From: Pseudo-nitzschia pungens
Lineage: Eukaryota > Bacillariophyta > Bacillariophyceae > Bacillariales > Bacillariaceae
Reading direction: 5' to 3'
Assembly: GCA_037355855.1 (NCBI GenBank)
Contig: CM074764.1
Location: forward strand, 3,038,001-3,102,000
Length of the DNA stretch: 64,000 nucleotides
The notes under the pieces are model-generated. The model did no database searches. It saw nothing but the letters and a program-made list of their open reading frames with translations, and was not told where the DNA came from. The translations under genes were made by a program, and so were the position numbers. Positions 19,485 through 29,740 of the stretch are shown here, one piece after another; within the stretch, counting starts at the first letter, position 1; each line of letters starts with the position of its first letter.

Positions 19485-21398
19485 GGTGAGGCTAGGATCG
19501 TCTGAATAGGCGTGTTGGCTCGGGCGCTGGTAGGCTGTCAGTGTTAACCTGTATGGATATATACAGATGGGTGTAGCCTGGAAACAGAGTACAGCAGCAA
19601 CAACAAGGGTAACCTTGGTCTGGACAAGGAAAAGGTCCCTGGGGATCCAAAAAAATATACTGGAGCACACCCACAAAAGTCACCAACGAGCAAAATCTGT
19701 CTCACACTTGAAGCACAAAAACTCTGCGCGCGGAACTCTGCAAATCGTGTAGGCTTGTACTCGTACTGTACTCCTAGCTTGAAAATTGTGCAAGTTTGAA
19801 CAATTTTTCAATTACTGCAAATCGTGTAGACTGAAGTCGTAGTACTTGTAGCTTGAAAATTGTGCAAATTTGAACAATTTTTTTGCTCGTAATAACACTG
19901 CAAATTCGAATCGGATACGATTCGAATTGGAATACAGCAGCCCACCGGGAAGCTAGTGGCTTGAAAACAGGGGCTTTAGTAGGAACACTTAGGGACCGGG
20001 GGATATCAATGGCAGGGCACACTTAAAAGGCTCAGGAGGGAACTTGAAGTTCAAACTCGCGAGTACTTATAAGTGGAAACAGTATCCAGGGGCAATTGGC
20101 TTGAAAATAGGTAGCTTGAGCGAGACACTTAGGGACCAGGGAAGCTGCTTGGAACAGGGACCAGGGAAACTGTAGTATTGTATGTGTTCGACAACTTCAA
20201 CTTGAAAAGACTTAACTTTGAAGAACGTAGAACGTTAGGGGGATATCACGGAACAGAGCTGCTGTAGAATTCTACAGGGAAAATTCTGGTAGTTCTGTCC
20301 AGAGTTGCGGGCAAATGGAATAGAAGTACCACTTTTGGCCCTGTAGAATTTACGTAGAAGGGGGGAAATGGAAACAGTATCCAGGGGCAATTGGCTTGAA
20401 AACAGGGACCTTGAGCGAGACACTTAGTGACCAGGGAAGCTGCTTGCTTGAAAACAGGGGCTTTAGTAGAAACACCTAGGGACCAGAGAGAGGCTTGTGT
20501 CTTGAAAACAGTGTCGAACTTGAAGTTCAAGTTGGGGTTGCTTAATAGCGAAAACACTTAGGGATCAGGGAACTCGCGAACACTTAGGGACCAGGGAAAT
20601 TGTAGGCTTGAAAACAAGGGGCTGTAGTAGCGGTAGTCTTGGAAACAAGAGTGCAATAAGTAGGAGGTACTTAAGGATCGGTTGGTCTTGGCTTGAAAAC
20701 AGGTGTAGTAGGGGAAGCCTTAAGCGAAAACACTTAGGGACTAGGGGGCTTGGCTAGGAAACAGGGGTACTCTTAAGTGATAAACACTTAAGGAGTGGTG
20801 GGCAATTGGCTTGAAAATAAAGGGGGAACTGGAAGGTGATATGCTCGTGCGAGCTTGATAGTACTTGTAAAGACTTAGGGATCAGCAAGTAGGAACCTTC
20901 GAGAAGGGGGGTGTATATGTGTTCAATCTTGAAGAATGTAGAACGTTAAGTAGGTTCGACCTTGAAGAATGTAGAACGTTAAGTGGGTATCACTTAAGGG
21001 GCTTGGAAGACTGTATAGCGTTAAATAAAAAGATGGCTTGAAAACAGATCAAAAAAACCAAACCGAGCTCGGAGACAAAGCGGAACTGAAGCAGAGCTGC
21101 TGTAAAATTGGTACTGCAATTGCTGTAGAAAATTATGTGTCCTTGTTTGCTTGTGTTGCTGCCGAATCGATCGACCGACAGGAAACAAGGAACCAAAGCA
21201 ACCAAAGGAAGCAAGGAGCAGCCAAACAAACAGCAGAATCAGATAGGGGAGGTCTCTGTTAATAGGTGTAGTGCTTGGTTTTGTTGTAGGAGCTTTAGAA
21301 GTGAGTGAGATATCAAAGGGGAAAGTTGTGTAGAAATCTACGTGTTTTAAGTACTGGAACATCGGAACGTCGGACAAAATTGCGCGTCGCAAAATTGT
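19485..21398 (-). other. LINE 5' untranslated region with short repeats
   Basis: About 1.9 kb without a credible gene. It is filled with variants of GCTTGAAAACAGGGG, GAAAACACTTAGGGACCAGG and TTGAAGAATGTAGAACGTTAAG. The segment 19,570-19,690 is related to the antisense module of the gag-only LTR elements. Such 5' regions usually hold the internal promoter; no specific promoter motif is identified. Confidence 0.7.
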
Positions 21399-21416
21399 AT
21401 GCAATAGGAATCCATT
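21399..21416. repeat. Target-site duplication of full-length LINE, right copy
   Basis: Second copy of ATGCAATAGGAATCCATT. It is also part of the B1 gag sequence, which resumes here. Confidence 0.92.
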
Positions 21417-22243
21417 GCTTGCTTGATGTAAGCTTGAAAGGCTTCATTGGAAGCAGCAGTGCTGCCATTTTCATTGCTAGGAGCCGAAGCAGTGCTGTTG
21501 TTGCCGCTTTTGCTCTTATTTCGTTTGAATCGATTCTTTGGACAATCGGACCAATCGTGGTCGTGTCCTGCAATTCTGCAAGGGTTGCTGTACTTGCGTT
21601 TGCTGTTGTTAGTATTGTTTGATTCTTCTTCATCCTCGTCTTCAGATTCAGCGTTGCTGTTGGCGTTCGAATCGCTGTCGGAATTGTAGGACTGATTGCT
21701 GACGCTGTTGATATCAGAATCGTATGGATTGTCGGTGGAGTTATTCTTGCTCAACGGATCGAGGGAGCTCATATGGTCCACTATAGATTGCACAGTTGTT
21801 TGTGGTCGGACTCCTCTGTGGATTCTGCAGTAGTCTTCAATCCATTCATTTGGAAAGCTGTGGAGCAGGATAGTCATCTGTTGTAGTTGGTTTAAATCAG
21901 CTGCAAAGCCTTGTAGTTTTGCAGTGTATTTGAAGAGCTGTTCCATTCGGTTTACATGGTCTTTGCATGAAGTGTTGCTCGATTTCTTGCATTCGGAGCT
22001 TTGAAGATAAGTATGCATAATATCCTTGGCATCTTCGGCGCTGCAATATTCTTTGATGAAGGATGAAACTGCTCGCGTGTATCCATTTCTTGTAGTTGGA
22101 TAATCACGTTGGCTTCTTGTTAAGGCTCTCCATTTGGTTTGAGCGTTGACGCAAAGGCATCGCCCAAAGTATTTGATATATTTGTTAACTGATAGATCAA
22201 GATCTTCGGCTGTGTTTTGGAAGGCTTCTTCTGTATACAGGAG
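21399..22243 (-). pseudogene. B1 gag, middle fragment
   Basis: Minus-strand frames match B2 Gag (Y-L-Q-S-S-x-x-x-K-K, F-K-Y-T-A-K-L-Q-G-F-A-A-D-L, and the finger C-R-I-A-G-H-D-H-D-W-S-D-C). The piece is bounded on the left by the LINE and on the right by Ty3 element A1. An AGGAG duplication at 22,239-22,243 marks the A1 insertion. Confidence 0.85.
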
Positions 22244-22569
22244 TGTGACGGGCTAGCGTAGCTAGCTCAAGCCACGACTGAATAATTAACCGAATCCCAT
22301 ATGGGAATCGAATATTATATCCTCAGTCATGAATACATTTTGATATATGTTCTAACTATTATGGTCGAGTCCCAGATTAGGATATATGCCTAATCGTGGG
22401 AACCGACAGTGAACCAACATTTATGGCAGAGCATGCCAAAGTGTGGCTATGCTCGCGACCTCGAAATTTTATATGTCTCCATTCTCAATTCACGTAACAA
22501 TATCTCGTAAAGTATCTAAACATTCACAATTATTCATACCACTCTGAATTTCTACTCTAGACCGTAACA
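22244..22569 (+). repeat. A1 5' LTR
   Basis: It begins TGTGACGGGCTAGCGTAGCT and ends CCGTAACA, so the ends are TGT…ACA. Promoter and polyadenylation functions are expected here by family. Confidence 0.93.
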
Positions 22570-22581
22570 CAGTAATTACTG
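22570..22581 (+). promoter_or_regulatory. Palindrome at the expected primer-binding site
   Basis: CAGTAATTACTG abuts the 5' LTR and is its own reverse complement. The same 12 bp abuts the 5' LTRs of B1 (28,396-28,407) and B2 (59,225-59,236). An inverted pair ACTGTTT…AAACAGT follows within 30 bp. The usual TGG that pairs with a tRNA 3' CCA is absent. Confidence 0.6.
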
Positions 22582-22681
22582 TTTGTGCTTTACAGTAGAA
22601 ACAGTAGAACTCAGTACTGAATTCAAACCAAATCTCCCTTATCCTCAACAAAACAGGCACCTTGTATCTCCAACAAGCAAC

Positions 22682-23737
22682 ATGGCCGGCATCTACAGAG
22701 ACCCCCCAATTGCCTACAAGAGCTCCTTCGATCGAACCAAGCCCAAGCTCTTCACCCTGTACAATGTCGACGAGGAACGAACCGACAGCATGAAGGTCCC
22801 CCTGTTCACGGAGACCGGGGGACTAGAGGAGCTGCTCTTTGTGGAGGAGTCTTTCCGAAATGCCGCGAAGCTTCTAAGATTGCCCATAGATATCTATCTC
22901 ACCCACTTCAGTCGTTGTCTTACTACTGACGCGCAGAGCAAGTGGAATGATATGATAAAGGATCCACTGGACCCAGAAGAATACCAATACTCGCAAGAAG
23001 AAATTGGTGGATATGACCAAGCGTTCCTTGACTTCACCAAGCTCTACTGCAACGCCAGAGACGCCAGAGATATCATGCACACCTATCTACTACAAAGCGC
23101 GGAATGCCGGAAGACTCCGTCACTAACATGCAAAGAACATGCAGACCGGATCCTTGTCCTCATGAAATACACCCAGAAGCTTGATGGAAGCAGCGCTCCT
23201 CTCTCTAAGGTGGAGAAACTCACCATTCTGTTGCACTCTTTCCCATCCACATGGATCGAGAGCTATGGAATTATCCACAGTGGCATTCAAGAAGATACCA
23301 CAGTTCAGCATATTGTGGATCATATGAGCTGTCACGAACGCCAAGCCAACAAGAAGAGCAACAAGAACAATAACAAGCAACAGAAACGCTCGAACAATTC
23401 CAACAGCCATAATAGCAACAACTCTCGAAAGCGCAACTCGCACAACCACAAAGGCAACAACAACAAAAAGAAATCCAATCCATGTAGAATTCCGGGCCAC
23501 AATCATGATTGGTCCGAATGCTCGAAGAATAAGTACTCCAAGAACTACAAGGGCCCCGGCAACAATCAAACTGAATCCTTCCATACTCATACTCAAGCCC
23601 TCATGATTCCCGGGAGCAACGAGACCTTCCAAGCTCATATCAACGCAGCTCGTGAAGCAGCAATTGAAGAATACCATGCCAATCATGGTGGAAGAACAGA
23701 AAGGAGCATCGATGGGGACCTCATTTGGCTCCCCTGA
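22682..23737 (+). CDS. gag: A1 Gag
   Basis: A 351-residue capsid/nucleocapsid-type protein. I chose the ATG at 22,682 because its M-A-G-I-Y-R-D-P-P start matches the B2 Gag start (M-A-G-L-Y-R-D-P-P). Seen: a globular capsid-like region (to about 220), an Asn/Lys/Ser-rich basic linker, and a metal-binding-looking C-R-I-P-G-H-N-H-D-W-S-E-C motif (about 266-282). That is C-x4-H-x-H-x4-C rather than the standard CCHC knuckle. It ends at a UGA (23,735-23,737), and the pol frame continues in phase. Confidence 0.9.
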   Translation: MAGIYRDPPIAYKSSFDRTKPKLFTLYNVDEERTDSMKVPLFTETGGLEELLFVEESFRNAAKLLRLPIDIYLTHFSRCLTTDAQSKWNDMIKDPLDPEEYQYSQEEIGGYDQAFLDFTKLYCNARDARDIMHTYLLQSAECRKTPSLTCKEHADRILVLMKYTQKLDGSSAPLSKVEKLTILLHSFPSTWIESYGIIHSGIQEDTTVQHIVDHMSCHERQANKKSNKNNNKQQKRSNNSNSHNSNNSRKRNSHNHKGNNNKKKSNPCRIPGHNHDWSECSKNKYSKNYKGPGNNQTESFHTHTQALMIPGSNETFQAHINAAREAAIEEYHANHGGRTERSIDGDLIWLP

Positions 23738-26700
23738 ATCTCCAATGGCTCCAAGCCTAAGAAGCCCCGGGCTTCACCAAAACCAGCAATCACCTTGCCT
23801 CCGGCTCCCCAGGAACTGGATGCCAGCACAGCCCTGCTGTCTGGGATGACGCATGGAGGAGATCTCCCAGATAAAGAGGGGAAGGAACCTACAGGATGGA
23901 GTCCTGTTGAGCGCTCAGCAAAGCCTGCAACAGCAGCAAGAACAACAACAGTTCGATTCTCCGGAACAAACAATACAATGGATACGAATCGACAACAAAC
24001 GAATCGATCCAAGGGTACAGACGCATCAGCATTGATCACTATCGATCCGAATAAGACAGCAGCAATAAATAGACCACTCCTGTCCCTGGCAAGAAATTGG
24101 TCCACAGGTACAGCAAAAAACCTCTATTGCAATACCAAAAACTCCAAAGACTACACCAAAGGAGGTGCGCTGGAGCAAAATTATTTAAAGCTGCTGTCGA
24201 CTGCTGGAAATACAGCAGAACAGGCATCGAATAAGAGCAACGTGGCTCCTATTCTTTTAACTACAGTACAGTACATACAAGGCATACCAACAAAATCAAG
24301 ACCACTACTCGCACTACTTGATAGTGGATCATCCGGAACTCTAATCAACAAACGAGCCCTACCATTTGGCACCATGCCAATAAGAAGCAAGCATCGAGTC
24401 CTAACTACGACAGCAAATGGAAGCTTCGACACTACAGAATACATCATCATGAAGAACCTCAAGCTACAAGAGTTTGGCAACTACACCATAGACCAGCAAG
24501 AGGCAAGGCTCTTCCATTCCCCCAACTGCAAATATGATTTGATACTAGGGAGAGACTTCCTCCACCTAGCACAGATCAATCTCCTATTCAAAGAAGGAGC
24601 AGTTCAGTGGATGGACCGAACCATTCCTATGAAGGACACGTCCTTATACCATGAAAACCACACCATGCTCATGGAAGAACTTGAAGATGCTGAACTCTTT
24701 GCTGATGATATCTCCTTCGCAAATCCATACAAGTCCAAGGTCATTCTAGATAGAGCCTACCAAGAAACAGATCCATCTACAGTGGCACAACAACAGTCCC
24801 ACATGTCCAAAGCAGAGCAACAACAGTTCCAAGCAATCCTAAACAAGTATCCGAATGTCTTCAACGGCGAACTAGGGAAATATCCACACAAACAGATATC
24901 TCTAAGACTGAAACCCGGATCCAAGCCCATACACAAGAAGCCTTATCCAGTTGCATACAAAAGAGAAGACCTATTCAAACGGGAGCTCCAGAATCTATGC
25001 AATGATGGAGTACTCAAACGATGCACTGGACCAGCTGAATGGGCATTCCCTACCTTTATTGTCCCCAAGAAAGACAACAGAGTTAGATGGGTATCAGACT
25101 TCAGAGAACTGAATGAACTCCTTGAGCGCCGACCATATCCAATCCCCCGGATACAAGATATCATGAACAAGCGTGGCAAGTACACCCACTTCACCAAGAT
25201 CGACTTGTCTATGCAATACTACTGCTTTGAACTGGACGACGCAAGCAAGAAACTCTGTACCATAGTCACTCCCTACGGATGTTATGAGTACCAACGTCTA
25301 CCAATGGGTGTCAAGGTCTCTCCAGATGTTGCCCAGCAACTAATGGAAGATATCCTACAAGACACTGACTGCACTGTTTATATTGACGATATTGGCATAT
25401 GGACCAATGGATCCTTTGACCTCCACATGAACACCATCGACAAGATCCTAGATCGACTCAACCAAAATGGACTCAAATGCAACCCACTCAAGTGTGATTG
25501 GGCTGTCCAAGAAACTGACTTCCTTGGCTATTGGATGACTCCCACAGCAGTTAAGCCATGGAGGAAGAAGATAGAAGCTATCCTCCATATGGACCGACCA
25601 CGAACTGTGACTCAAGTCAAGTCCTTCCTCGGCGCAGTAGGATACTACAGAGATATGTGGCCTCGCAGATCTCATGTCCTAGCTCCTCTATTTGACATAA
25701 CAGGGACCCCCAAGAAAACTCCTCAAGCAGCTGCCATCAAAGGCAAGCAAAGGAAAGCTCCTTCAGCTTTCACTTGGGGTCCTGCTCAAGACAAAGCCTT
25801 TCAAGAAATGAAAGCTATGGTGGCAGCGGATGCGCTGAACACCTATCCAGACCTTAACAAGCCCTTTGAACTGTACACTGATGCCTCAGACCTACAGCTG
25901 GGTGCTGCTATACTCCAAGATGGCAAGCCCATAGCCTACTGGTCCAAGAAATTATCTGATGCCCAAAAGAACTATACTACTATGGAGAAAGAACTCCTAG
26001 CAATTGTACTCTGCTGCAAAGAGTACCGAAAAATGCTACTTGGTGGTGTTATCAATGTATACACTGACCATAAGAATCTCACCTTCCGCACGCTTTCAGT
26101 CCACCGAGTCCTCCGGTGGCGACTATTCCTTGAAGAATTCGGTGTCAACCTCACCTATGTACCAGGCAAGAAGAATGTTCTTGCTGATGCCTTCTCCAGG
26201 CTCCCCCGGATGGATCCACCTACTGAAGGGAAGGAAGCCCTCTCCAAGGGCACTCTTATTGATTTTCTGAAACTTGAAGTCCCCAAGCAAGATGAAGAAC
26301 TGTTCCTATCGGAGTTCCCGAATCTATTTCAGCACTTATGCAATGACGCAGATCAGGAGTTATACTCCTGTTTGCTGAACAATGAATGTCTGATCAACCT
26401 ACCTAACAGTCAAGATGTGGAATGCCCGGTGAACTACTCAAATATATACCTTCATCAACAAAAGGATCCAACCATCAAGTTCAAGATTCAATCCAAAGCC
26501 TTCTTCTATCAAGAATTAGAAGGCAACAAGATACTTTGTTACGCGAACCAATCCAATCCCGAATGCTGGCGAATCTACGTACCAGCATCTCTTATTAATG
26601 ATACCATCAAATGGTACCATCTCCTGTTGGGTCATTGTGGATCCACCAGATTACAACAGACTATATCAGCCCGATTCTATGCTGATAACCTAACCAATTT

Positions 26701-27631
26701 ATGCAAGTCCTATGTATGCCCAAATCATTGCATCAAATACAAGAACCAGAACTCCCAATATGGCAAATTGCCACCAAAAGAAGCTCCACTATCCCCATTC
26801 CATGAAGTACACGTCGATCTCATCGGCCCCTGGAAGATTACAGCCCAGGGCAAGAACTATAACTTCAAAGCCCTAACCTGTATTGATCCAGTCACCAATC
26901 TCCTCGAAATCATCAGAATCAGAGACAAGTCCTCTCAGCATGTATCAGATCAATTCAAGAACTGCTGGCTTTCAAGATATCCAAGACCTATCAGGTGTGT
27001 CCATGATAATGGTGGTGAGTTTCTAGGAGCTGAATTCCAGACAACCCTCAAGCAGTATGGAATTCACTCAGTCCCTACAACAGTGAAGAACCCCCAGTCG
27101 AACGCCATATGCGAGCGTGTCCATCACACAGTTGCTGATATCCTTCGTGTCCTGGTACATGTTAATCCTCCACAAGCAAATACCAGAGCCAGTCAGCTCA
27201 TGGACAATGCCCTTTCTACTTGTATGCATGCCTCCAGATGCGCTGTTAATGCTGCCTTACAGGCATCCCCGGGATCCCTTGTATTCAACCGGGATATGCT
27301 GATAGACCTACCACTGACTGCGAACCTGTTGGCTCTGCAGCAGCTAAGACAGCAGGGCATTAACAAGGCTCTACTCAGGGATAATGCCAAGCGCAAGGAA
27401 CATACCTTTCAACCCAACGAGAAGGTATGGATACAAGAGCCCGATCCAGACAAGCTACAGCCTCGCAAGACAGGACCATTCACTATTGCCCAAGTACACG
27501 ATAACGGCACCGTTAAGATCCAGAAGACTCCATCGATCGTTGAAACAGTCAACGTCCGAAAGCTAACCCCTTATAAGGAACCAACGGACAGTTCCAACTC
27601 CGACGACTCAGCAATCCATTGGTCAGCTTAA
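23738..27631 (+). CDS. pol: A1 Pol: protease, RT, RNase H, integrase
   Basis: The frame is in phase with gag and follows its UGA without an ATG until much later, so synthesis probably needs stop-codon readthrough. Positions below count from 23,795. Seen: aspartic protease L-L-D-S-G-S-S-G-T (about 175); RT with V-S-D-F-R-E-L-N and Y-I-D-D (about 528); RNase H with Y-T-D-A-S, E-K-E-L and Y-T-D-H (about 692 on); integrase HHCC (H…H…C…C, about 939-980); and the DDE triad in D-L-I-G-P (about 1,007), D-N-G-G-E-F (about 1,071) and N-A-I-C-E-R (about 1,106). A short basic tail ends the protein; no chromodomain is obvious. All catalytic residues are present. Confidence 0.93.
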   Translation: MSNGSKPKKPRASPKPAITLPPAPQELDASTALLSGMTHGGDLPDKEGKEPTGWSPVERSAKPATAARTTTVRFSGTNNTMDTNRQQTNRSKGTDASALITIDPNKTAAINRPLLSLARNWSTGTAKNLYCNTKNSKDYTKGGALEQNYLKLLSTAGNTAEQASNKSNVAPILLTTVQYIQGIPTKSRPLLALLDSGSSGTLINKRALPFGTMPIRSKHRVLTTTANGSFDTTEYIIMKNLKLQEFGNYTIDQQEARLFHSPNCKYDLILGRDFLHLAQINLLFKEGAVQWMDRTIPMKDTSLYHENHTMLMEELEDAELFADDISFANPYKSKVILDRAYQETDPSTVAQQQSHMSKAEQQQFQAILNKYPNVFNGELGKYPHKQISLRLKPGSKPIHKKPYPVAYKREDLFKRELQNLCNDGVLKRCTGPAEWAFPTFIVPKKDNRVRWVSDFRELNELLERRPYPIPRIQDIMNKRGKYTHFTKIDLSMQYYCFELDDASKKLCTIVTPYGCYEYQRLPMGVKVSPDVAQQLMEDILQDTDCTVYIDDIGIWTNGSFDLHMNTIDKILDRLNQNGLKCNPLKCDWAVQETDFLGYWMTPTAVKPWRKKIEAILHMDRPRTVTQVKSFLGAVGYYRDMWPRRSHVLAPLFDITGTPKKTPQAAAIKGKQRKAPSAFTWGPAQDKAFQEMKAMVAADALNTYPDLNKPFELYTDASDLQLGAAILQDGKPIAYWSKKLSDAQKNYTTMEKELLAIVLCCKEYRKMLLGGVINVYTDHKNLTFRTLSVHRVLRWRLFLEEFGVNLTYVPGKKNVLADAFSRLPRMDPPTEGKEALSKGTLIDFLKLEVPKQDEELFLSEFPNLFQHLCNDADQELYSCLLNNECLINLPNSQDVECPVNYSNIYLHQQKDPTIKFKIQSKAFFYQELEGNKILCYANQSNPECWRIYVPASLINDTIKWYHLLLGHCGSTRLQQTISARFYADNLTNLCKSYVCPNHCIKYKNQNSQYGKLPPKEAPLSPFHEVHVDLIGPWKITAQGKNYNFKALTCIDPVTNLLEIIRIRDKSSQHVSDQFKNCWLSRYPRPIRCVHDNGGEFLGAEFQTTLKQYGIHSVPTTVKNPQSNAICERVHHTVADILRVLVHVNPPQANTRASQLMDNALSTCMHASRCAVNAALQASPGSLVFNRDMLIDLPLTANLLALQQLRQQGINKALLRDNAKRKEHTFQPNEKVWIQEPDPDKLQPRKTGPFTIAQVHDNGTVKIQKTPSIVETVNVRKLTPYKEPTDSSNSDDSAIHWSA

Positions 27632-27661
27632 CTATGGAATTCGGTTAATCATGGGGCACTA

Positions 27662-27987
27662 TGTGACGGGCTAGCGTAGCTAGCTCAAGCCACGACTGAA
27701 TAATTAACCGAATCCCATATGGGAATCGAATATTATATCCTCAGTCATGAATACATTTTGATATATGTTCTAACTATTATGGTCGAGTCCCAGATTAGGA
27801 TATATGCCTAATCGTGGGAACCGACAGTGAACCAACATTTATGGCAGAGCATGCCAAAGTGTGGCTATGCTCGCGACCTCGAAATTTTTTATGTCTCCAT
27901 TCTCAATTCACGTAACAATATCTCGTAAAGTATCTAAACATTCACAATTATTCATACCACTCTGAATTTCTACTCTAGACCGTAACA
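27662..27987 (+). repeat. A1 3' LTR
   Basis: Near-identical to the 5' LTR, with one difference in a short T/A run. A purine-rich ATCATGGGGCACTATG precedes it as the likely polypurine tract. Confidence 0.93.
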
Positions 27988-28142
27988 AGGAGTTCTTCTA
28001 AATCGACGTTTGTGAATAGAGGGACCTTGACACTGTCTTCTTGATCTTCGGCGTTGTAAACTGTTAGCGTAACAAGCTTGGGATTGGAGCTGTCAAAGCT
28101 TCTCTTGTAAGGAATTGGAGGATCTCTGTAAAGTCCTGCCAT
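27988..28142 (-). pseudogene. B1 gag, N-terminal fragment
   Basis: The minus-strand ATG at 28,142 opens M-A-G-L-Y-R-D-P-P-I-P-Y-K-R-S-F, matching B2 Gag. It is interrupted after ~50 codons by A1; the AGGAG duplication is 27,988-27,992. B1 5' leader sequence with CGATCG-rich words occupies 28,143-28,407. Confidence 0.88.
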
Positions 28143-28407
28143 GTTGAATTCGTATCGTTCGATCGATTCGGTTTGCGATTGATTTGTATTGGTTGTTTCG
28201 TAGATGTCGATCGTTTCGTTCGATCGATTGGCGTTGTTTCGTAGTTCTTGATTCGATTGGTTCTTTTGGAGATTGCGATCGATCGTTGTTTCTTTTTTTG
28301 CTTGTCAGGGTATCGATGTATCCCTGTTGTTTAGGATAAAGGTTGTTTTGGATTCAGTACTGAATTCTTGTCTTTGTCTTCTACTTTCAAGCGGACAGTA
28401 ATTACTG

Positions 28408-28776
28408 TGTAACACTCTAGGGTAGAATTAGATGGAGTGGTACGCGATAGGTTAATAGATTGGTATTTTAATGATGAATAATTATAAAATTGTGTTACGA
28501 AAGAGAATGGTTGAATACTTTACGAGATGGGAATGATTTCTTGAGTATGGATGGATGATCGAGTAATGATATATTATTCGGCGGGCATAATATCAATGAT
28601 TGGCGAGTCATGGGACTCTTGATATTTATCTTGATAATTGAGTATCCAATCGGTGTCCGTTGTATGTGTGTATATACCAAACATACATACATGAATATCA
28701 TATATATATTGGAGTACATGCGGGATTCAATAATCATTTAGAGCCTTTCGTAGTAAGGCTACGCCAGCATGTTACA
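28408..28776 (-). repeat. B1 5' LTR
   Basis: On the minus strand it starts TGTAACATGCTGGCGTAG and ends AGAGTGTTACA. It is followed on its inner side by the CAGTAATTACTG palindrome. Clearly related to, but diverged from, the B2 LTRs, so B1 is the older copy. CCAAT (28,777-28,781) is the probable target duplication; its partner cannot be assigned. Confidence 0.8.
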
Positions 28777-29417
28777 CCAATGGCCAATTCAGAGGAAATG
28801 GAAGCATCAAGAGATTGGTGTTGTTCAGCATCAAGGGTGCCCCCAGGACCATGGAGTCGTTCATTCCTATAGGTCCAAAGATCCCAGGAGGTGAGAAAGA
28901 AGTGATGGATGATAGCTGTAGCCCATCATCTGGGGGAGCGCTTGCTTCCAATGTGGGAGTAGTAGTCAGCCCGGATTTGATACCAGAGAGGAGACCACCT
29001 ACCAAGAAGCCAGTTGTGCCAACCAATTGTCCTCTGTGCCCTGACAGCAGAAGCAATTGCAAGGGAGTAAGATGAGGGATAGATGCTCTGGCCCTTCCTA
29101 ACCCTGGTAAGAAGATCCACAATGGCAGCAACCAATGATGGATCAGTCTTCTCAACTTCAAGCCTTTTCTGCAGCGGACCCTTGAAGGCAGACACACTAT
29201 GCGTGACAGCCCCAGGATCCTTGCAGGAGAGCACATGAGACACCTTCTCGTTGTCGGCATCACACAATGGGCACCTGGAGTGATCCTGATGCTGGTAGTG
29301 AAGTAGTTGGTTGCCAACACCAATGCAGCCAGAAGCAAACTTGACAAACCACCTTTGCATGCCAGGAGGGAGACGCTTGAAAGCAGACTGATGGGCACAC
29401 CAATGGATGGAACTCAA
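28777..29417 (-). pseudogene. LINE ORF2 fragment (C-terminal zinc-knuckle region)
   Basis: Matches intact LINE ORF2 around the C-P-L-C…H…C knuckle and the region after it. It ends at the B1 LTR on the left and a solo LTR on the right. It continues across the LTR at 29,741. Confidence 0.85.
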
Positions 29418-29740
29418 TGTTACACGTTAAGGTAGAAAGTTTCGGAGTGGTATGAATATTGTGAATGTTTAGATACTTTACAGAATATTGTTACGCGAAT
29501 TAAGAATGGAAACATATAAATTTGAGGTCGCCAGCATAGCCACATTTTGGCATGCTCTGCCATAAATGTTGTTTCATTGTCGGTTCCCACGATTAGGCAT
29601 ATCTTATCTTCTGGGACTCGACCATAATAATTAGGACACATATCGAATGTATCCATCGTTGAATATACATATACATTTGATTCCCATGTGGGATTCGTTT
29701 AATTATTCATTTGTGAACGTAGCTACGCTACAGTGTCACA
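29418..29740 (-). mobile_element. Solo LTR, 323 bp
   Basis: A complete LTR related to the A1 LTR, with no internal sequence, flanked by CTCAA on both sides (29,413-29,417 and 29,741-29,745). It lies in the LINE fragment, which is contiguous once the LTR is removed. A solo LTR arises by recombination between the two LTRs of a full element. Confidence 0.88.

Larger units (their letters stand above)
10397..21398 (-). mobile_element. Full-length 11.0-kb LINE (APE endonuclease, RT, RNase H)
   Basis: A complete non-LTR retrotransposon bounded by an 18-bp TSD. In its own direction it has a repeat-rich 5' UTR of ~1.9 kb, ORF1 (19,484-16,527), ORF2 (16,606-10,694) overlapping ORF1 by 80 bp in another frame, a 3' UTR of ~300 bp, and an AT-rich (TAA)n-like tail. 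Both frames are open, so the copy may be competent. APE endonuclease plus RNase H places it near the I/Tad-like groups; the exact clade needs a tree. Confidence 0.9.
22244..27987 (+). mobile_element. Complete Ty3-type LTR retrotransposon A1, 5.74 kb
   Basis: Two 326-bp LTRs (22,244-22,569 and 27,662-27,987) differ at one visible position and are flanked by AGGAG on both sides. Domain order gag, protease, RT, RNase H, integrase is that of Ty3 (Metaviridae-type) elements. The copy is intact and young. It sits in the gag gene of the gag-only element B1, in opposite orientation. Confidence 0.93.
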
